The notes under the pieces: model-generated
What the model saw: only the letters and a program-made list of their open reading frames with translations
Database searches by the model: none
Told to the model about the DNA's origin: nothing
Program-made: the position numbers and the translations under genes
Origin: Agrobacterium tumefaciens_K
GTDB lineage: Bacteria; Pseudomonadota; Alphaproteobacteria; Rhizobiales; Rhizobiaceae
DNA: 64,000 nucleotides
Assembly: GCF_031801495.1 (NCBI RefSeq)
Contig: NZ_JAOEGC010000002.1
Span: 1 to 64,000, forward strand
Reading direction: 5' to 3'
In this document: piece after piece, positions 8,798 through 17,051 of the stretch
Layout of the letters: each line of letters opens with the position of its first letter
Numbering within the stretch: position 1 is the stretch's first letter

Positions 8798-9612
8798 CGA
8801 ACGCCAATTCTCCAGCCCGGCTCCTGCTTGTAACGCTCGTTCTTGCGGTTTTCCTGTTGCCGCCTGTCTGGCTGTTCATGTCCGCCCTCAAGCCGCAGGC
8901 CGAAATATTTCAATGGCCGCCGACGTTGTTTCCTCACACGTTGACGCTTGAAAATTTCATGAACACGATTTCACGTGCGCGATTTCTGACATTCTTCAAG
9001 AACTCAGCGATCGTTTCCATCCTGTCGGCGCTGTTGTCCGTTACGATCAGCGTCATGGCCGGATATGCGCTGGCAAAGTTCAGGTTCAAGGGCGACACGG
9101 TATTTTTCCTGCTGATCATGTCGTCCCTGATGGTGCCGCTCCAGATCATCATGATCCCGGTGTTTCTGGTTCTGCGCGATCTGGGCCTGTTGGAAACCCT
9201 GGCTGGAGTGATTATCGCGCCCGCGGCAACGCCCACCGGCGTGTTCCTGATGCGCCAGTACATCGTCAATATTCCGGATAGCCTTCTGGAAGCAGCGAGG
9301 CTCGACAAGACGCCGGAATGGAGAATTCTGTGGCGTATAATCGTGCCGCTATCGCTGCCGGCGATAGGTACACTGCTGGCCTTCAATCTCGTCTGGCGCT
9401 GGAACGATTATCTCTGGCCTTTTCTGATCATTACGGATCAGGACCAGTGGACGGTGCAGCTTGCCATCGCCAATTCAATCGGTCGTTTCGGCATCGACTG
9501 GCCGAAGCTGTTGTCGATGTCGGTTCTATCCGTGCTGCCCGTGCTTGTTGTTTTCTCTGCGTTGCAGAGACTGATGATGGGTGGGATCATGGCAGGTGCC
9601 ACGAAGGAATAG
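8794..9612 (+). CDS. Sugar ABC transporter permease (MalG type)
   Basis: A 272-residue permease with six membrane segments. The EAA loop reads EAARLDKTPEWRILWRIIVP. The N-terminus (PPVWLFMSALKPQAEIF) and the C-terminal RWNDYLWP region are typical of MalG-like partners in CUT1 systems. Its ATG overlaps the stop of the upstream permease by ATGA. It is the last gene of the rightward transport operon, with a terminator about 50 bp downstream. Confidence 0.88.
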   Translation: MTNANSPARLLLVTLVLAVFLLPPVWLFMSALKPQAEIFQWPPTLFPHTLTLENFMNTISRARFLTFFKNSAIVSILSALLSVTISVMAGYALAKFRFKGDTVFFLLIMSSLMVPLQIIMIPVFLVLRDLGLLETLAGVIIAPAATPTGVFLMRQYIVNIPDSLLEAARLDKTPEWRILWRIIVPLSLPAIGTLLAFNLVWRWNDYLWPFLIITDQDQWTVQLAIANSIGRFGIDWPKLLSMSVLSVLPVLVVFSALQRLMMGGIMAGATKE

Positions 9613-9659
9613 GGTGCCGGCCATTTGAGAATGGCCCTGAACATCAGGGCAATGCCCGT

Positions 9660-9700
9660 AAAATACCCGCGGATGAATGTCATTCGCGGGTATTTTCTTT
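9660..9700. terminator. Bidirectional terminator after the permease operon
   Basis: A 12-bp stem AAAATACCCGCG (9660-9671) / CGCGGGTATTTT (9685-9696) with T-rich flanks on both strands. It separates the convergent permease operon and ROK repressor gene. Confidence 0.8.
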
Positions 9701-9739
9701 GACCGGATCTTCAATGAAGTTGAATTGCGCCTGTCGGGT

Positions 9740-10936
9740 TTAGCCAACGGAGACAGGCAGACGCATCTCGCTCGGCAGGTCCTGCGGCGAAAACAGCGTG
9801 TTGTGGAGCTGGTTCAGGGCAATCGCAACCGCGCCAAGCAACGTGGCGCGCGAGGCGAGGGTACTTGCCTCAACGGTGATGTCGCGCTTCGTGCAGCTTG
9901 GAAGGGCTTCGTTGATAAAGCGAACCATCAAAGGGTGCCGCCCCACATTGCCGCCCAGAATAATCTTCTGTGGATCGAGTATGGCGTCGACGGAAACTAC
10001 CAGCAATGCCGCCAGCTGCGCCGTCCGTCTCACGGTTTCAAGCGCCTTGTCCTCTCCGCTTTCAGCGCGTTCCAGAACATCGCGCACTGTCAGTTTTTCA
10101 TCGTGAGAGCCATAGTTTTCGATGATACCTCTTGCGCTGATGGCACATTCGAGCGCACCACGCTCCAGACTCTCGGGATCATAAGGGTCTGTGCCGAACG
10201 GGAGATAGGAAATCTCGCCAGCAGCTCCTTTTGCACCACGCAGGAGCTTGCCGTTGACGAGCGTTCCAAGGCCGATGCCCGTACCAAGCGAAACATAGGC
10301 AACGGAATCAAGTCCCGTTGCAGTGCCCTTCCAGGTTTCCCCCAGAACCGCTGCATTGACATCGTTTTCCACGATCACGTCGCATCGCAGAATTTCCTGC
10401 AATGTTGCCACCACGTCCATGCTGGCAATTTCAGCCATGTTGGGCGCAAGCGACAGCTTGCCGGTTTCCGGATCGATCACGCCAGGGGTGGCAACCGTCG
10501 CCAGCAACACCTTGGTGCGAGAAATCCTTGCCTTCTTCAGGCTTGTTTCAATCAGGCCATTGAGTTTCTGAAGAAGATTTTCATCGAGGTGCCCGTCCGA
10601 GGTCGTTTCGACCTCCTGTACGATGTTCCCGGCTATGTCGACGATGGCGATGCGGATCATCGTCGCGCCGATATCAATGCCGATGACACATCCCGCGTCG
10701 GGGGCTACTTCGTACGTGACGGCGCTTCTGCCGACCTTGCCCGAAACGACCCCCTTGATGCGCACCCAGCCTGATTCCTCAAGGGTACGAATGACTTCGG
10801 ACATCGTTTGTTTTGAAAGGCCGGTCTGCTTGGCTAGATCTGCTCGGGAGGTCGGTCCCTTGTGGAGAAGGATCTCCATGGCTGCGCGCACAGAAATCTG
10901 GCGCAGCATCGGAGGGGTGCTCGTCCAGATATTCAT
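9740..10936 (-). CDS. ROK-family transcriptional repressor of the sugar cluster
   Basis: A 398-residue NagC/Mlc-type regulator. Residues about 20-70 form a winged helix-turn-helix (SRADLAKQTGLSKQTMSEVI, then a wing RIKGVVSGKVGRS). The rest is a ROK domain: GIDIGATMIR, ENDVNAAVLGE and GTGIGLG followed by AAGEIS. The zinc-binding His and Cys set is missing, as in the ROK kinase at 1516. It starts at ATG 10936 behind GAGGA. Its own promoter region carries operator E, so autoregulation is likely. Because identical operators flank the other four units of this cluster, I infer that this protein controls them and that a cluster sugar or sugar phosphate is the inducer. Confidence 0.83.
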   Translation of the reverse strand: MNIWTSTPPMLRQISVRAAMEILLHKGPTSRADLAKQTGLSKQTMSEVIRTLEESGWVRIKGVVSGKVGRSAVTYEVAPDAGCVIGIDIGATMIRIAIVDIAGNIVQEVETTSDGHLDENLLQKLNGLIETSLKKARISRTKVLLATVATPGVIDPETGKLSLAPNMAEIASMDVVATLQEILRCDVIVENDVNAAVLGETWKGTATGLDSVAYVSLGTGIGLGTLVNGKLLRGAKGAAGEISYLPFGTDPYDPESLERGALECAISARGIIENYGSHDEKLTVRDVLERAESGEDKALETVRRTAQLAALLVVSVDAILDPQKIILGGNVGRHPLMVRFINEALPSCTKRDITVEASTLASRATLLGAVAIALNQLHNTLFSPQDLPSEMRLPVSVG

Positions 10937-11022
10937 ATGTCGTATTCCTCGCTCGGTCGCAGTTTGTTCGGATGCTGATTTATTGATTTATTGTCGCATG
11001 ATGGCGATATTTTTGCAAATAG

Positions 11023-11039
11023 TTCGTTAAATTGACGAA
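11023..11039. promoter_or_regulatory. Operator site E (ROK repressor's own promoter)
   Basis: TTCGTT-AAATT-GACGAA, an inverted repeat with one mismatch, 87 bp upstream of the ROK repressor start. On the minus strand the sequence after it (CGAACTAT) matches that after site C, where a -10 box is expected. Confidence 0.6.
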
Positions 11040-11303
11040 TTATGATGCGCGCAATCACTACGGCCAAACGCTCAGAATGGATACGCGAGAAAGGTTCGGC
11101 AATCAAGATTTGGCCAAGTCGAGCCTGCGGCTGGTCGAAGAGTAAATCTCGTTCACTCTTGTCATTTTTTTGGGATCAGCATGCTTGCTTTTATCCGAGG
11201 AAAAAGTCTGGAATTACGAGACGAAGGGACTTTGCCACTGCGATCGTCTTGCTGACCCCGCGACTATCAATGCCGCGCTCGCAAGACCTTTCCCTGGCTG
11301 CCT
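11040..11303. other. Non-coding gap between two ROK regulator genes
   Basis: Both flanking genes read leftward. The gap must hold the end of the frcR transcript and the upstream part of the ROK repressor promoter. I find no convincing terminator stem with a T run and no credible small gene; a 93-codon rightward frame here overlaps frcR and has no recognisable product. Confidence 0.4.
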
Positions 11304-12536
11304 TCAGCCGGTCGTATCCTTGAACAGAACATTCTGGTCAATCAGGTAGCGTGAAAACAGCGGCAGGCTCGCACCGCCGATCGCCCGAGCCTGACTGCCG
11401 ACCAGCCCCTCGATGATTTCCGGTATCATCACCCCCTGAAGATCGTGCTGATCCAGTGCTGAGCGGGTAGCGGAAACAATCCTTTGACGCACCCAGCCCG
11501 GAAATCCGCCGTCGATGATGACGGACGAAAAGTCGATAATCGAAGCCGATGCAATGACCGCCTGTGCCAGAGCTGCTGCGGTATTTCGGATCCAGTTTTC
11601 AAGCGGCTCGCCAAAATCGATCCATTCATCCGGCGAGAACCACAGTGGCCTCGGATCCATGCCTTTTTCGCGCAGCATGTTCTCGAGAACGAAGATGGAC
11701 GCGATTTTCAGAAGCTGGACGGTTTTGCCGTCCTGCCCCTGAACGGGCAGGGGACCGATAGCCCCTGCCGTGCCGGTCCGTCCGGAAAACAGCGCCGAAT
11801 TCAGCACGACGCCCCCGCCGATGAAAGATCCGATGAAAACATAGAGAAAGTCGGGGTAGTTCTGGCCCGTGCCGAAAACCAGTTCCGCACCGCACGCACT
11901 TGTCGCATCATTCTGGAGAAAAACAGGGTAGCTGATCTTTTCTGCTATGTCGGCGCGGATATCGACGTTTCGCCAGCGCTCCATTTCAATCTGCGGAGCG
12001 CCGACTTCCTGCGCCCAGTTCCATAGTTCGAAGGGCGCGGCGATACCGACACCGGCGATTTTTTCGAGTTCGGTTGCTGGTAGTTGCGATTCCAGTTCTG
12101 CGATTCCCTCGATCACGAAGGGCAGTATCCACTCCGGCATGGGATAGGGATAGGTGCGGTGTAGCTTCAGCCTGATCTGTCCGACGAAATCCATCAGCAC
12201 GAGATCGACGCTGCGGCGGCCGATCTTGACGCCGAATGACAGGACGGCATCCGGATTGAGGCGCATGGGCGTTGAAGGTTGTCCGACTTTGCCGCGCAGC
12301 CGCTCGCCCCGCACCAGAAGACCGTCTTTTTCGAGCGACCGCATGATGACGGAAACGGTCTGAGCGGAAAGCCCGCAGAGCCTCGATATTTCTGCCTTTG
12401 ACAGGCTGCCATGTCTACGGACGAGCGACATTACGAGCCGCTCGTTGTAGGCCCGAACTCCAACCTGATTGGCGCCGCCGCTCAGGTCGGCAGCGCTGCC
12501 CGGAGTTGGCAACGCCGGGTCGACAGACTGTCTCAT
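11304..12536 (-). CDS. frcR: ROK-family regulator of fructose uptake, FrcR
   Basis: A 410-residue regulator with an N-terminal helix-turn-helix (SKAEISRLCGLSAQTVSVIM, about residues 40-60) and a C-terminal ROK domain (GVKIGRRSVDLVLMD, QNDATSACGAE, GSFIGGGVVL). The ATG at 12536 has a GGAGGA ribosome binding site, so I prefer it to an in-frame start 36 bp upstream. It is divergent from frcBCAK, as known for the fructose transport locus of Sinorhizobium meliloti. The name rests on that gene order. Its kinase-type residues are degraded, as expected for a sensor rather than an enzyme. Confidence 0.8.
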   Translation of the reverse strand: MRQSVDPALPTPGSAADLSGGANQVGVRAYNERLVMSLVRRHGSLSKAEISRLCGLSAQTVSVIMRSLEKDGLLVRGERLRGKVGQPSTPMRLNPDAVLSFGVKIGRRSVDLVLMDFVGQIRLKLHRTYPYPMPEWILPFVIEGIAELESQLPATELEKIAGVGIAAPFELWNWAQEVGAPQIEMERWRNVDIRADIAEKISYPVFLQNDATSACGAELVFGTGQNYPDFLYVFIGSFIGGGVVLNSALFSGRTGTAGAIGPLPVQGQDGKTVQLLKIASIFVLENMLREKGMDPRPLWFSPDEWIDFGEPLENWIRNTAAALAQAVIASASIIDFSSVIIDGGFPGWVRQRIVSATRSALDQHDLQGVMIPEIIEGLVGSQARAIGGASLPLFSRYLIDQNVLFKDTTG

Positions 12537-12600
12537 ACAAATTTCCTCCCGCCAGCCGGTTGCACGATACACAACACCTGCTGACCTCCTGGCAAGCCCT

Positions 12601-12674
12601 ATATCGCTGTGTTTTCAACTATGGCGATATTCCTGCCTGCACAAATCCAGAATGCCATATCGAATTAATAATTC
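12601..12674. promoter_or_regulatory. Candidate operators between frcR and frcB
   Basis: Two palindromic signals lie in the 266-bp divergent region: ATATCGC (12601-12607) facing GCGATAT (12624-12630), and GAATTA-A-TAATTC (12662-12674). Either could be the FrcR operator. The 11-mer ATGGCGATATT here (12621) also occurs at 11001 upstream of the other ROK regulator. Function is inferred from symmetry and position only. Confidence 0.35.
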
Positions 12675-12802
12675 AATCGGATTTATTTATTGACAGAAAT
12701 TGCCTTTAATGGTTCCATTTGCCTCAACGGTTGTCAGTCTCGGAGGAGACGGGATCGTTGGGCTGCCGGAAAGGCGTCCATTTGTTCATTTGGGAGGATT
12801 AA

Positions 12803-13825
12803 ATGAAGACCACTGTTTCCGCTCTTCTGGGCGCGCTTGCGCTCGGCGTTTCTTTTGCCTCGGTTGCGTCCGCTGCTGATACCTCGGTATGCCTCATCAC
12901 CAAAACCGACACGAACCCCTTTTTCGTGAAGATGAAGGAAGGCGCGGCAGCCAAGGCGAAAGAACTTGGCATGACGCTGAAGTCTTACGCGGGCAAGATC
13001 GACGGTGACTCCGAAAGCCAGGTCGCTGCCATCGAAACCTGCATTGCCGATGGCGCAAAAGGTATCCTGATTACCGCGTCCGACACCAAGGGTATCGTAC
13101 CGGCGGTTCAGAAGGCGCGTGATGCCGGTCTTCTGGTGATTGCGCTCGATACGCCGCTTGAGCCGATCGACGCTGCCGACTCGACCTTTGCGACCGACAA
13201 CCTGCTCGCCGGCGAACTGATCGGCAAATGGGCGGCGGGAACGCTCGGTGATAAGGCGAAGGACGCGAAGATCGCTTTTCTGAACCTCACGCCTGCCCAG
13301 CCCTCCGTGGACGTTCTGCGTAACCAGGGCTTCATGAAGGGCTTCGGCATCGACGTGAAGGACATCAACAAGATTGGTGATGAAGACGATGCGCGCATCG
13401 TCGGTCACGACGTTACCAATGGCAACGAAGAAGGTGGCCGTGCAGCAATGGAAAACCTGCTGCAGAAAGATCCGAATGTGAACGTCGTTCACACCATCAA
13501 CGAACCGGCCGCCGCCGGTGCCTATGAGGCGCTGAAGGCAGTCGGTCGTGAAAAGGATGTGCTGATCGTGTCCGTCGATGGCGGTTGCCCGGGCGTCAAG
13601 AACGTTGCTGAAGGCGTGATCGGTGCGACATCGCAGCAATACCCGCTGCTGATGGCCTCTCTCGGTGTCGAAGCCGTCAAGAAATTCGCTGACACGGGTG
13701 AAAAGCCGAAGCCGACCGAAGGCAAGAACTTCTTCGACACCGGCGTGACGCTGGTGACGGACAAGCCGGTAAGCGGGCTGGACTCCATCGATACCAAGCA
13801 GGGTCTCGCCAAGTGCTGGGGTTGA
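12803..13825 (+). CDS. frcB: Fructose ABC transporter periplasmic binding protein
   Basis: A 340-residue periplasmic protein of the RbsB/LacI-like sugar-binding family (CUT2). Residues 1-24 form a signal peptide ending in ASAAD. The mature protein has the family pattern KTDTNPFFVKMKEGA near its N-terminus and a hinge-type two-lobe layout. The start follows GGGAGGA. It is first in frcBCAK; in S. meliloti this system takes up fructose, with reported overlap to ribose and mannose. A stem-loop after the gene probably raises the level of the binding protein over the membrane parts. Confidence 0.87.
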   Translation: MKTTVSALLGALALGVSFASVASAADTSVCLITKTDTNPFFVKMKEGAAAKAKELGMTLKSYAGKIDGDSESQVAAIETCIADGAKGILITASDTKGIVPAVQKARDAGLLVIALDTPLEPIDAADSTFATDNLLAGELIGKWAAGTLGDKAKDAKIAFLNLTPAQPSVDVLRNQGFMKGFGIDVKDINKIGDEDDARIVGHDVTNGNEEGGRAAMENLLQKDPNVNVVHTINEPAAAGAYEALKAVGREKDVLIVSVDGGCPGVKNVAEGVIGATSQQYPLLMASLGVEAVKKFADTGEKPKPTEGKNFFDTGVTLVTDKPVSGLDSIDTKQGLAKCWG

Positions 13826-13845
13826 TACCCGGGTAATGAAATTCG

Positions 13846-13867
13846 CAGGGGGCTTTTTTGCCCCCTG
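13846..13867 (+). other. Intercistronic stem-loop after frcB
   Basis: CAGGGGGC / GCCCCCTG, an 8-bp perfect stem with a T6 loop and no T tract after it. Such hairpins between a binding-protein gene and its permease gene usually protect the upstream mRNA or attenuate read-through. That role is inferred. Confidence 0.6.
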
Positions 13868-13951
13868 TCTGGCCTGCAGCTAAAACCCGCCGCACATATG
13901 TTCGGAGGCGCGGGGACCAAAGACAGACGAGCGTGATCGGGAGGAACATTC

Positions 13952-15034
13952 ATGAGCGATCAGCCGGCGCGTGCTCAGCCGCATAATGAATTTGAAAAAG
14001 TGCTTTCAGGAAGCTCGACGCAGCTCGCAGCTTTCGATACGCACGATAAGACGCCTCTGGAAAAGCTTCAGCATTTTCTGCATTCCAGCCCGGCGGCGGT
14101 GCCGTTGATCGTGCTGGTGATTTCGCTGGTCGTTTTTGGCGCAATTCTTGGCGGCAAGTTCTTTTCCGCCTTTTCGCTGACACTGATCCTGCAGCAGGTG
14201 GCCATCGTCGGTATCGTTGGCGCCGCGCAATCGCTGGTCATCCTCACCGCGGGCATCGATCTTTCGGTCGGCGCCATCATGGTCCTGTCTTCGGTGGTCA
14301 TGGGGCAGTTCGCATTCCGTTATGGCCTGCCGGCGGAACTGGCCATCCTGTGTGGCTTCGCCGTTGGCGCGTTGTGCGGCTTCATCAACGGCCTTCTCGT
14401 TTCCAGAATGCGCCTGCCGCCGTTTATCGTGACGCTTGGCATGTGGCAGATCGTTCTGGCCACGAACTTCCTCTATTCCGCCAACGAGACGATCCGCGCT
14501 CAGGATATTGCCCAGCAGGCACCGATCCTGCAGTTCTTCGGGCAGAACGTCCGCTTCGGCAATGCCGTGTTCACCTACGGCGTCATCGCCATGGTGCTTC
14601 TGGTCGGGCTTCTCTGGTACGTGCTCAATCATACAGCCTGGGGACGCCATCTTTATGCGGTGGGTGATGATCCTGATGCCGCCGAACTGGCGGGTGTGAA
14701 TGTCAAACGCATGCTTGTCACCGTCTATACCTTGTCGGGCATTATCTGCGCCTTTGCCGGCTGGGCTCTGATCGGCCGCATCGGTTCCGTTTCTCCAACG
14801 GCCGGCCAGTTCGCCAATATCGAATCCATCACCGCAGTGGTGATTGGTGGCCTGTCGCTGTTCGGTGGTCGTGGCTCCATCCTCGGCATGCTCTTCGGTG
14901 CGCTGATCGTCGGCGTGTTCTCGCTCGGTCTTCGCCTCATCGGAACCGACCCGCAATGGACCTATCTGTTGATCGGTGTCCTTATCATCTTGGCTGTCGC
15001 AATCGACCAGTGGATCAGAAAGGTAGCAGGCTGA
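13952..15034 (+). CDS. frcC: Fructose ABC transporter permease
   Basis: A 360-residue RbsC-type inner-membrane permease with about ten hydrophobic segments. Family motifs include ILTAGIDLSVGAIM, TLGMWQI and the cytoplasmic loop GRHLYAVGDDPDAAELAGVN, which contacts the ATPase. A hydrophilic 45-residue N-terminal tail precedes the first membrane segment. The start follows GGGAGGA. Its stop overlaps the frcA start (TGATG). It would form a homodimeric channel served by FrcA and FrcB. Confidence 0.87.
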   Translation: MSDQPARAQPHNEFEKVLSGSSTQLAAFDTHDKTPLEKLQHFLHSSPAAVPLIVLVISLVVFGAILGGKFFSAFSLTLILQQVAIVGIVGAAQSLVILTAGIDLSVGAIMVLSSVVMGQFAFRYGLPAELAILCGFAVGALCGFINGLLVSRMRLPPFIVTLGMWQIVLATNFLYSANETIRAQDIAQQAPILQFFGQNVRFGNAVFTYGVIAMVLLVGLLWYVLNHTAWGRHLYAVGDDPDAAELAGVNVKRMLVTVYTLSGIICAFAGWALIGRIGSVSPTAGQFANIESITAVVIGGLSLFGGRGSILGMLFGALIVGVFSLGLRLIGTDPQWTYLLIGVLIILAVAIDQWIRKVAG

Positions 15035-15816
15035 TGGCACAAGAACCCATTCTCACTGCACGCAATCTCGTCAAGCGTTACGGTCGCGTGACCGCTCTGG
15101 ATCAGGCCGATTTCGACCTCTATCCGGGTGAAATCCTTGCGGTCATCGGCGATAACGGGGCGGGAAAATCGTCGCTGATTAAGGCGATTTCCGGTGCGAT
15201 CACGCCGGACGAGGGAGAGATACAGCTGGAGGGCAGACCCGTCCATTTTCGCTCGCCGATCGAGGCGCGCAAGGCTGGCATTGAAACGGTCTACCAGAAC
15301 CTCGCGCTGTCTCCGGCGCTTTCCATAGCCGATAATATGTTCTTGGGTCGCGAAATCCGCAAACCTGGTATCCGGGGCCGGGTTTTCCGCTCTCTGGATC
15401 GCCCGGCAATGGAAAAGTTTGCCCGTGACAAGCTCTCCGAACTGGGCCTGATGACGATCCAGAACATCAATCAGGCGGTGGAAACATTGTCGGGTGGTCA
15501 ACGGCAGGGCGTTGCGGTGGCGCGTGCGGCCGCCTTCGGCTCCAAGGTCGTCATTCTCGATGAGCCGACGGCGGCTCTTGGTGTCAAGGAAAGCCGGCGT
15601 GTGCTGGAGCTTATTCTGGACGTGCGCTCCAGGGGACTTCCGATCGTGCTGATTTCCCACAACATGCCGCATGTGTTCGAAGTCGCGGACCGCATCCACA
15701 TCCATCGCCTCGGAAAGCGGCTCTGCGTCATCAACCCGAAGGACTACTCGATGTCAGATGCCGTGGCCTTCATGACCGGTGCAAAAGAGCCGCCTCGGGA
15801 AACCCTTGCCGCATGA
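15034..15816 (+). CDS. frcA: Fructose ABC transporter ATPase
   Basis: A 260-residue single-domain ATPase. Walker A is GDNGAGKSS, the signature is LSGGQRQGVAVARA, Walker B is VILDEPTAAL, and the switch His lies in LISHNMPHV. Most CUT2 ATPases (RbsA type) carry two fused domains near 500 residues; this single-domain form matches the known FrcA. The ATG at 15034 overlaps the frcC stop, so an upstream in-frame start inside frcC is rejected. It overlaps frcK by ATGA. Confidence 0.87.
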   Translation: MAQEPILTARNLVKRYGRVTALDQADFDLYPGEILAVIGDNGAGKSSLIKAISGAITPDEGEIQLEGRPVHFRSPIEARKAGIETVYQNLALSPALSIADNMFLGREIRKPGIRGRVFRSLDRPAMEKFARDKLSELGLMTIQNINQAVETLSGGQRQGVAVARAAAFGSKVVILDEPTAALGVKESRRVLELILDVRSRGLPIVLISHNMPHVFEVADRIHIHRLGKRLCVINPKDYSMSDAVAFMTGAKEPPRETLAA

Positions 15817-16442
15817 CATTGAAGCTTGAAACGATCGTTGAGAACGTTCTCCAGCGAGCCGGGGACAGCCCCCGCTTCATCGTTGCCATTGCCGGTCCCC
15901 CTGGGGCCGGCAAATCGACTCTGGCTGATGCACTTCTGGATGCCCTGATTGCAAAAGGGGAAACTGCCGCCGTTCTGCCCATGGATGGCTTTCACATGGA
16001 TAACGGCATTCTGGAAGCGCGCGGACTTCTGCCCAGAAAAGGCGCGCCTGAAACCTTCGATGTTCGCGGGTTTCTGGATATCGTTTCCGCTGTTCGCAAG
16101 GGTGGCGAAGAAGTTCTGGTGCCCGTCTTTGATCGTGAACGAGAAATTGCCATCGCCTCCGCCCGCGCCATATCGCCCGAAACGCGTTTCATTCTGGCGG
16201 AAGGCAATTATCTGCTTCTCGATGAAGAGCCATGGACGAGGTTGAGCGCCAGCTTCGATCTGACAATTTTCGTCGGTCCCGCGGTAGACGTGCTTGAGCG
16301 GCGCCTTCGCGACAGGTGGGTAGGGTATGGCCTCAGCCAAGCGCAGATATCCGACAAGCTTTTCGGCAACGATCTGCCAAACGGACGACGAGTAATCGAA
16401 AACGCGCGGCCTGCGGATATCCACATCGATATCTGGGAATAG
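15813..16442 (+). CDS. frcK: P-loop kinase of the fructose locus, FrcK
   Basis: A 209-residue P-loop kinase with GPPGAGKSTLAD near residue 29 and the segment MDGFHMDNGIL, both as in the uridine-kinase/pantothenate-kinase-like family. LAEGNYLLLDEEPW follows in the middle. It is translationally coupled to frcA and is the last gene of frcBCAK. The family contains sugar and nucleoside kinases; phosphorylation of imported fructose is the inferred role, based on the operon. A weak terminator follows. Confidence 0.75.
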   Translation: MTLKLETIVENVLQRAGDSPRFIVAIAGPPGAGKSTLADALLDALIAKGETAAVLPMDGFHMDNGILEARGLLPRKGAPETFDVRGFLDIVSAVRKGGEEVLVPVFDREREIAIASARAISPETRFILAEGNYLLLDEEPWTRLSASFDLTIFVGPAVDVLERRLRDRWVGYGLSQAQISDKLFGNDLPNGRRVIENARPADIHIDIWE

Positions 16443-16462
16443 GTATATAATTTTAGCGGGAC

Positions 16463-16489
16463 AAAAAGGCCTTTGTAATTAGCCTTTTT
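16463..16489 (+). terminator. Terminator of frcBCAK
   Basis: AAAAAGGC (16463-16470) / GCCTTTTT (16482-16489), an 8-bp stem with an 11-nt loop and a T run, 20 bp after frcK. The stem is AT-rich, so strength is moderate. Confidence 0.6.
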
Positions 16490-16556
16490 AAGATTTTGTT
16501 GACCATGCGGTGAGTCTTTTTGAAGCACCGGTTGGCGCTTTGTTGTATCTACACGT

Positions 16557-16592
16557 TGACGCTGAAATTTCATCATATACTATATGTGGTGT
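16557..16592 (+). promoter_or_regulatory. Promoter of nrdHIEF with candidate NrdR box
   Basis: TTGACG (16557-16562) and a TATATG-like -10 (16581-16586) with 18-bp spacing. ATACTATATGTGGTGT at 16577-16592 matches 13 of 16 positions of the NrdR-box consensus (ACACTATATATWGTGT type) and overlaps the -10 box. NrdR represses ribonucleotide reductase genes in most bacteria, usually through two boxes; I see only one convincing copy. Confidence 0.5.
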
Positions 16593-16593
16593 T

Positions 16594-16785
16594 CAAGGTT
16601 CTTCCGATTCGCAAGAGTTGGAGGCTAAGACGGGAATTCGGTGCGTAAAGCCATGATGGCGGATCAAACCCGAAGCTGCCCCCGCAACTGTAAGCGGTGA
16701 GCATCGTTCCAATATGGTCCACTGGGGTTTTCCCTGGGAAGGGCGGGAGCGATGTGTAGACACGCGAGCCAGGAGACCTGCCTCG
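16594..16785 (+). promoter_or_regulatory. Cobalamin (B12) riboswitch upstream of nrdHIEF
   Basis: The conserved aptamer core is plain: GGGAATTCGGTG, then GAAGCTGCCCCCGCAACTG followed by TAAGCGG, the closing helix around CCACTGG..CCCTGGGAAGG, and the 3' B12-box segment GAGCCAGGAGACCTGCC. It lies in the leader of nrdHIEF, about 270 bp before nrdH. A GC-rich region at 16796-16860 probably forms the expression platform. Adenosylcobalamin binding should lower expression of this B12-independent class Ib reductase, which makes sense when a B12-dependent class II enzyme is also encoded elsewhere. Confidence 0.9.
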
Positions 16786-17051
16786 AGCAAAAACGTCCAC
16801 GGGCGGGGTGTCCGGAAGGAGGGTGTCTGGTGCAAATGAATTGCGCTCGCCGTTTTTCCTGCGTCCCGTCGAAAAAGCTTCGGGGTGAAGTCATGCCATC
16901 GCATTTTTATCAGATCCTGCGCTCTTCGGCGTAGGCAATAATCGTTCGCGGCTCGTCCGCTCCAATTCATCAATGAACCCCTTGTTACCCGAGTGCCAAG
17001 CGCTTCGGGACCGTTTGGCTGCGCGCGCGAGCAGCTCTGAGAGAGAAAATC

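Noticed and set aside
11042..11323. A 93-codon rightward frame after operator E
   Set aside because: It overlaps the 3' end of frcR, has no ribosome binding site, and its sequence is not protein-like.
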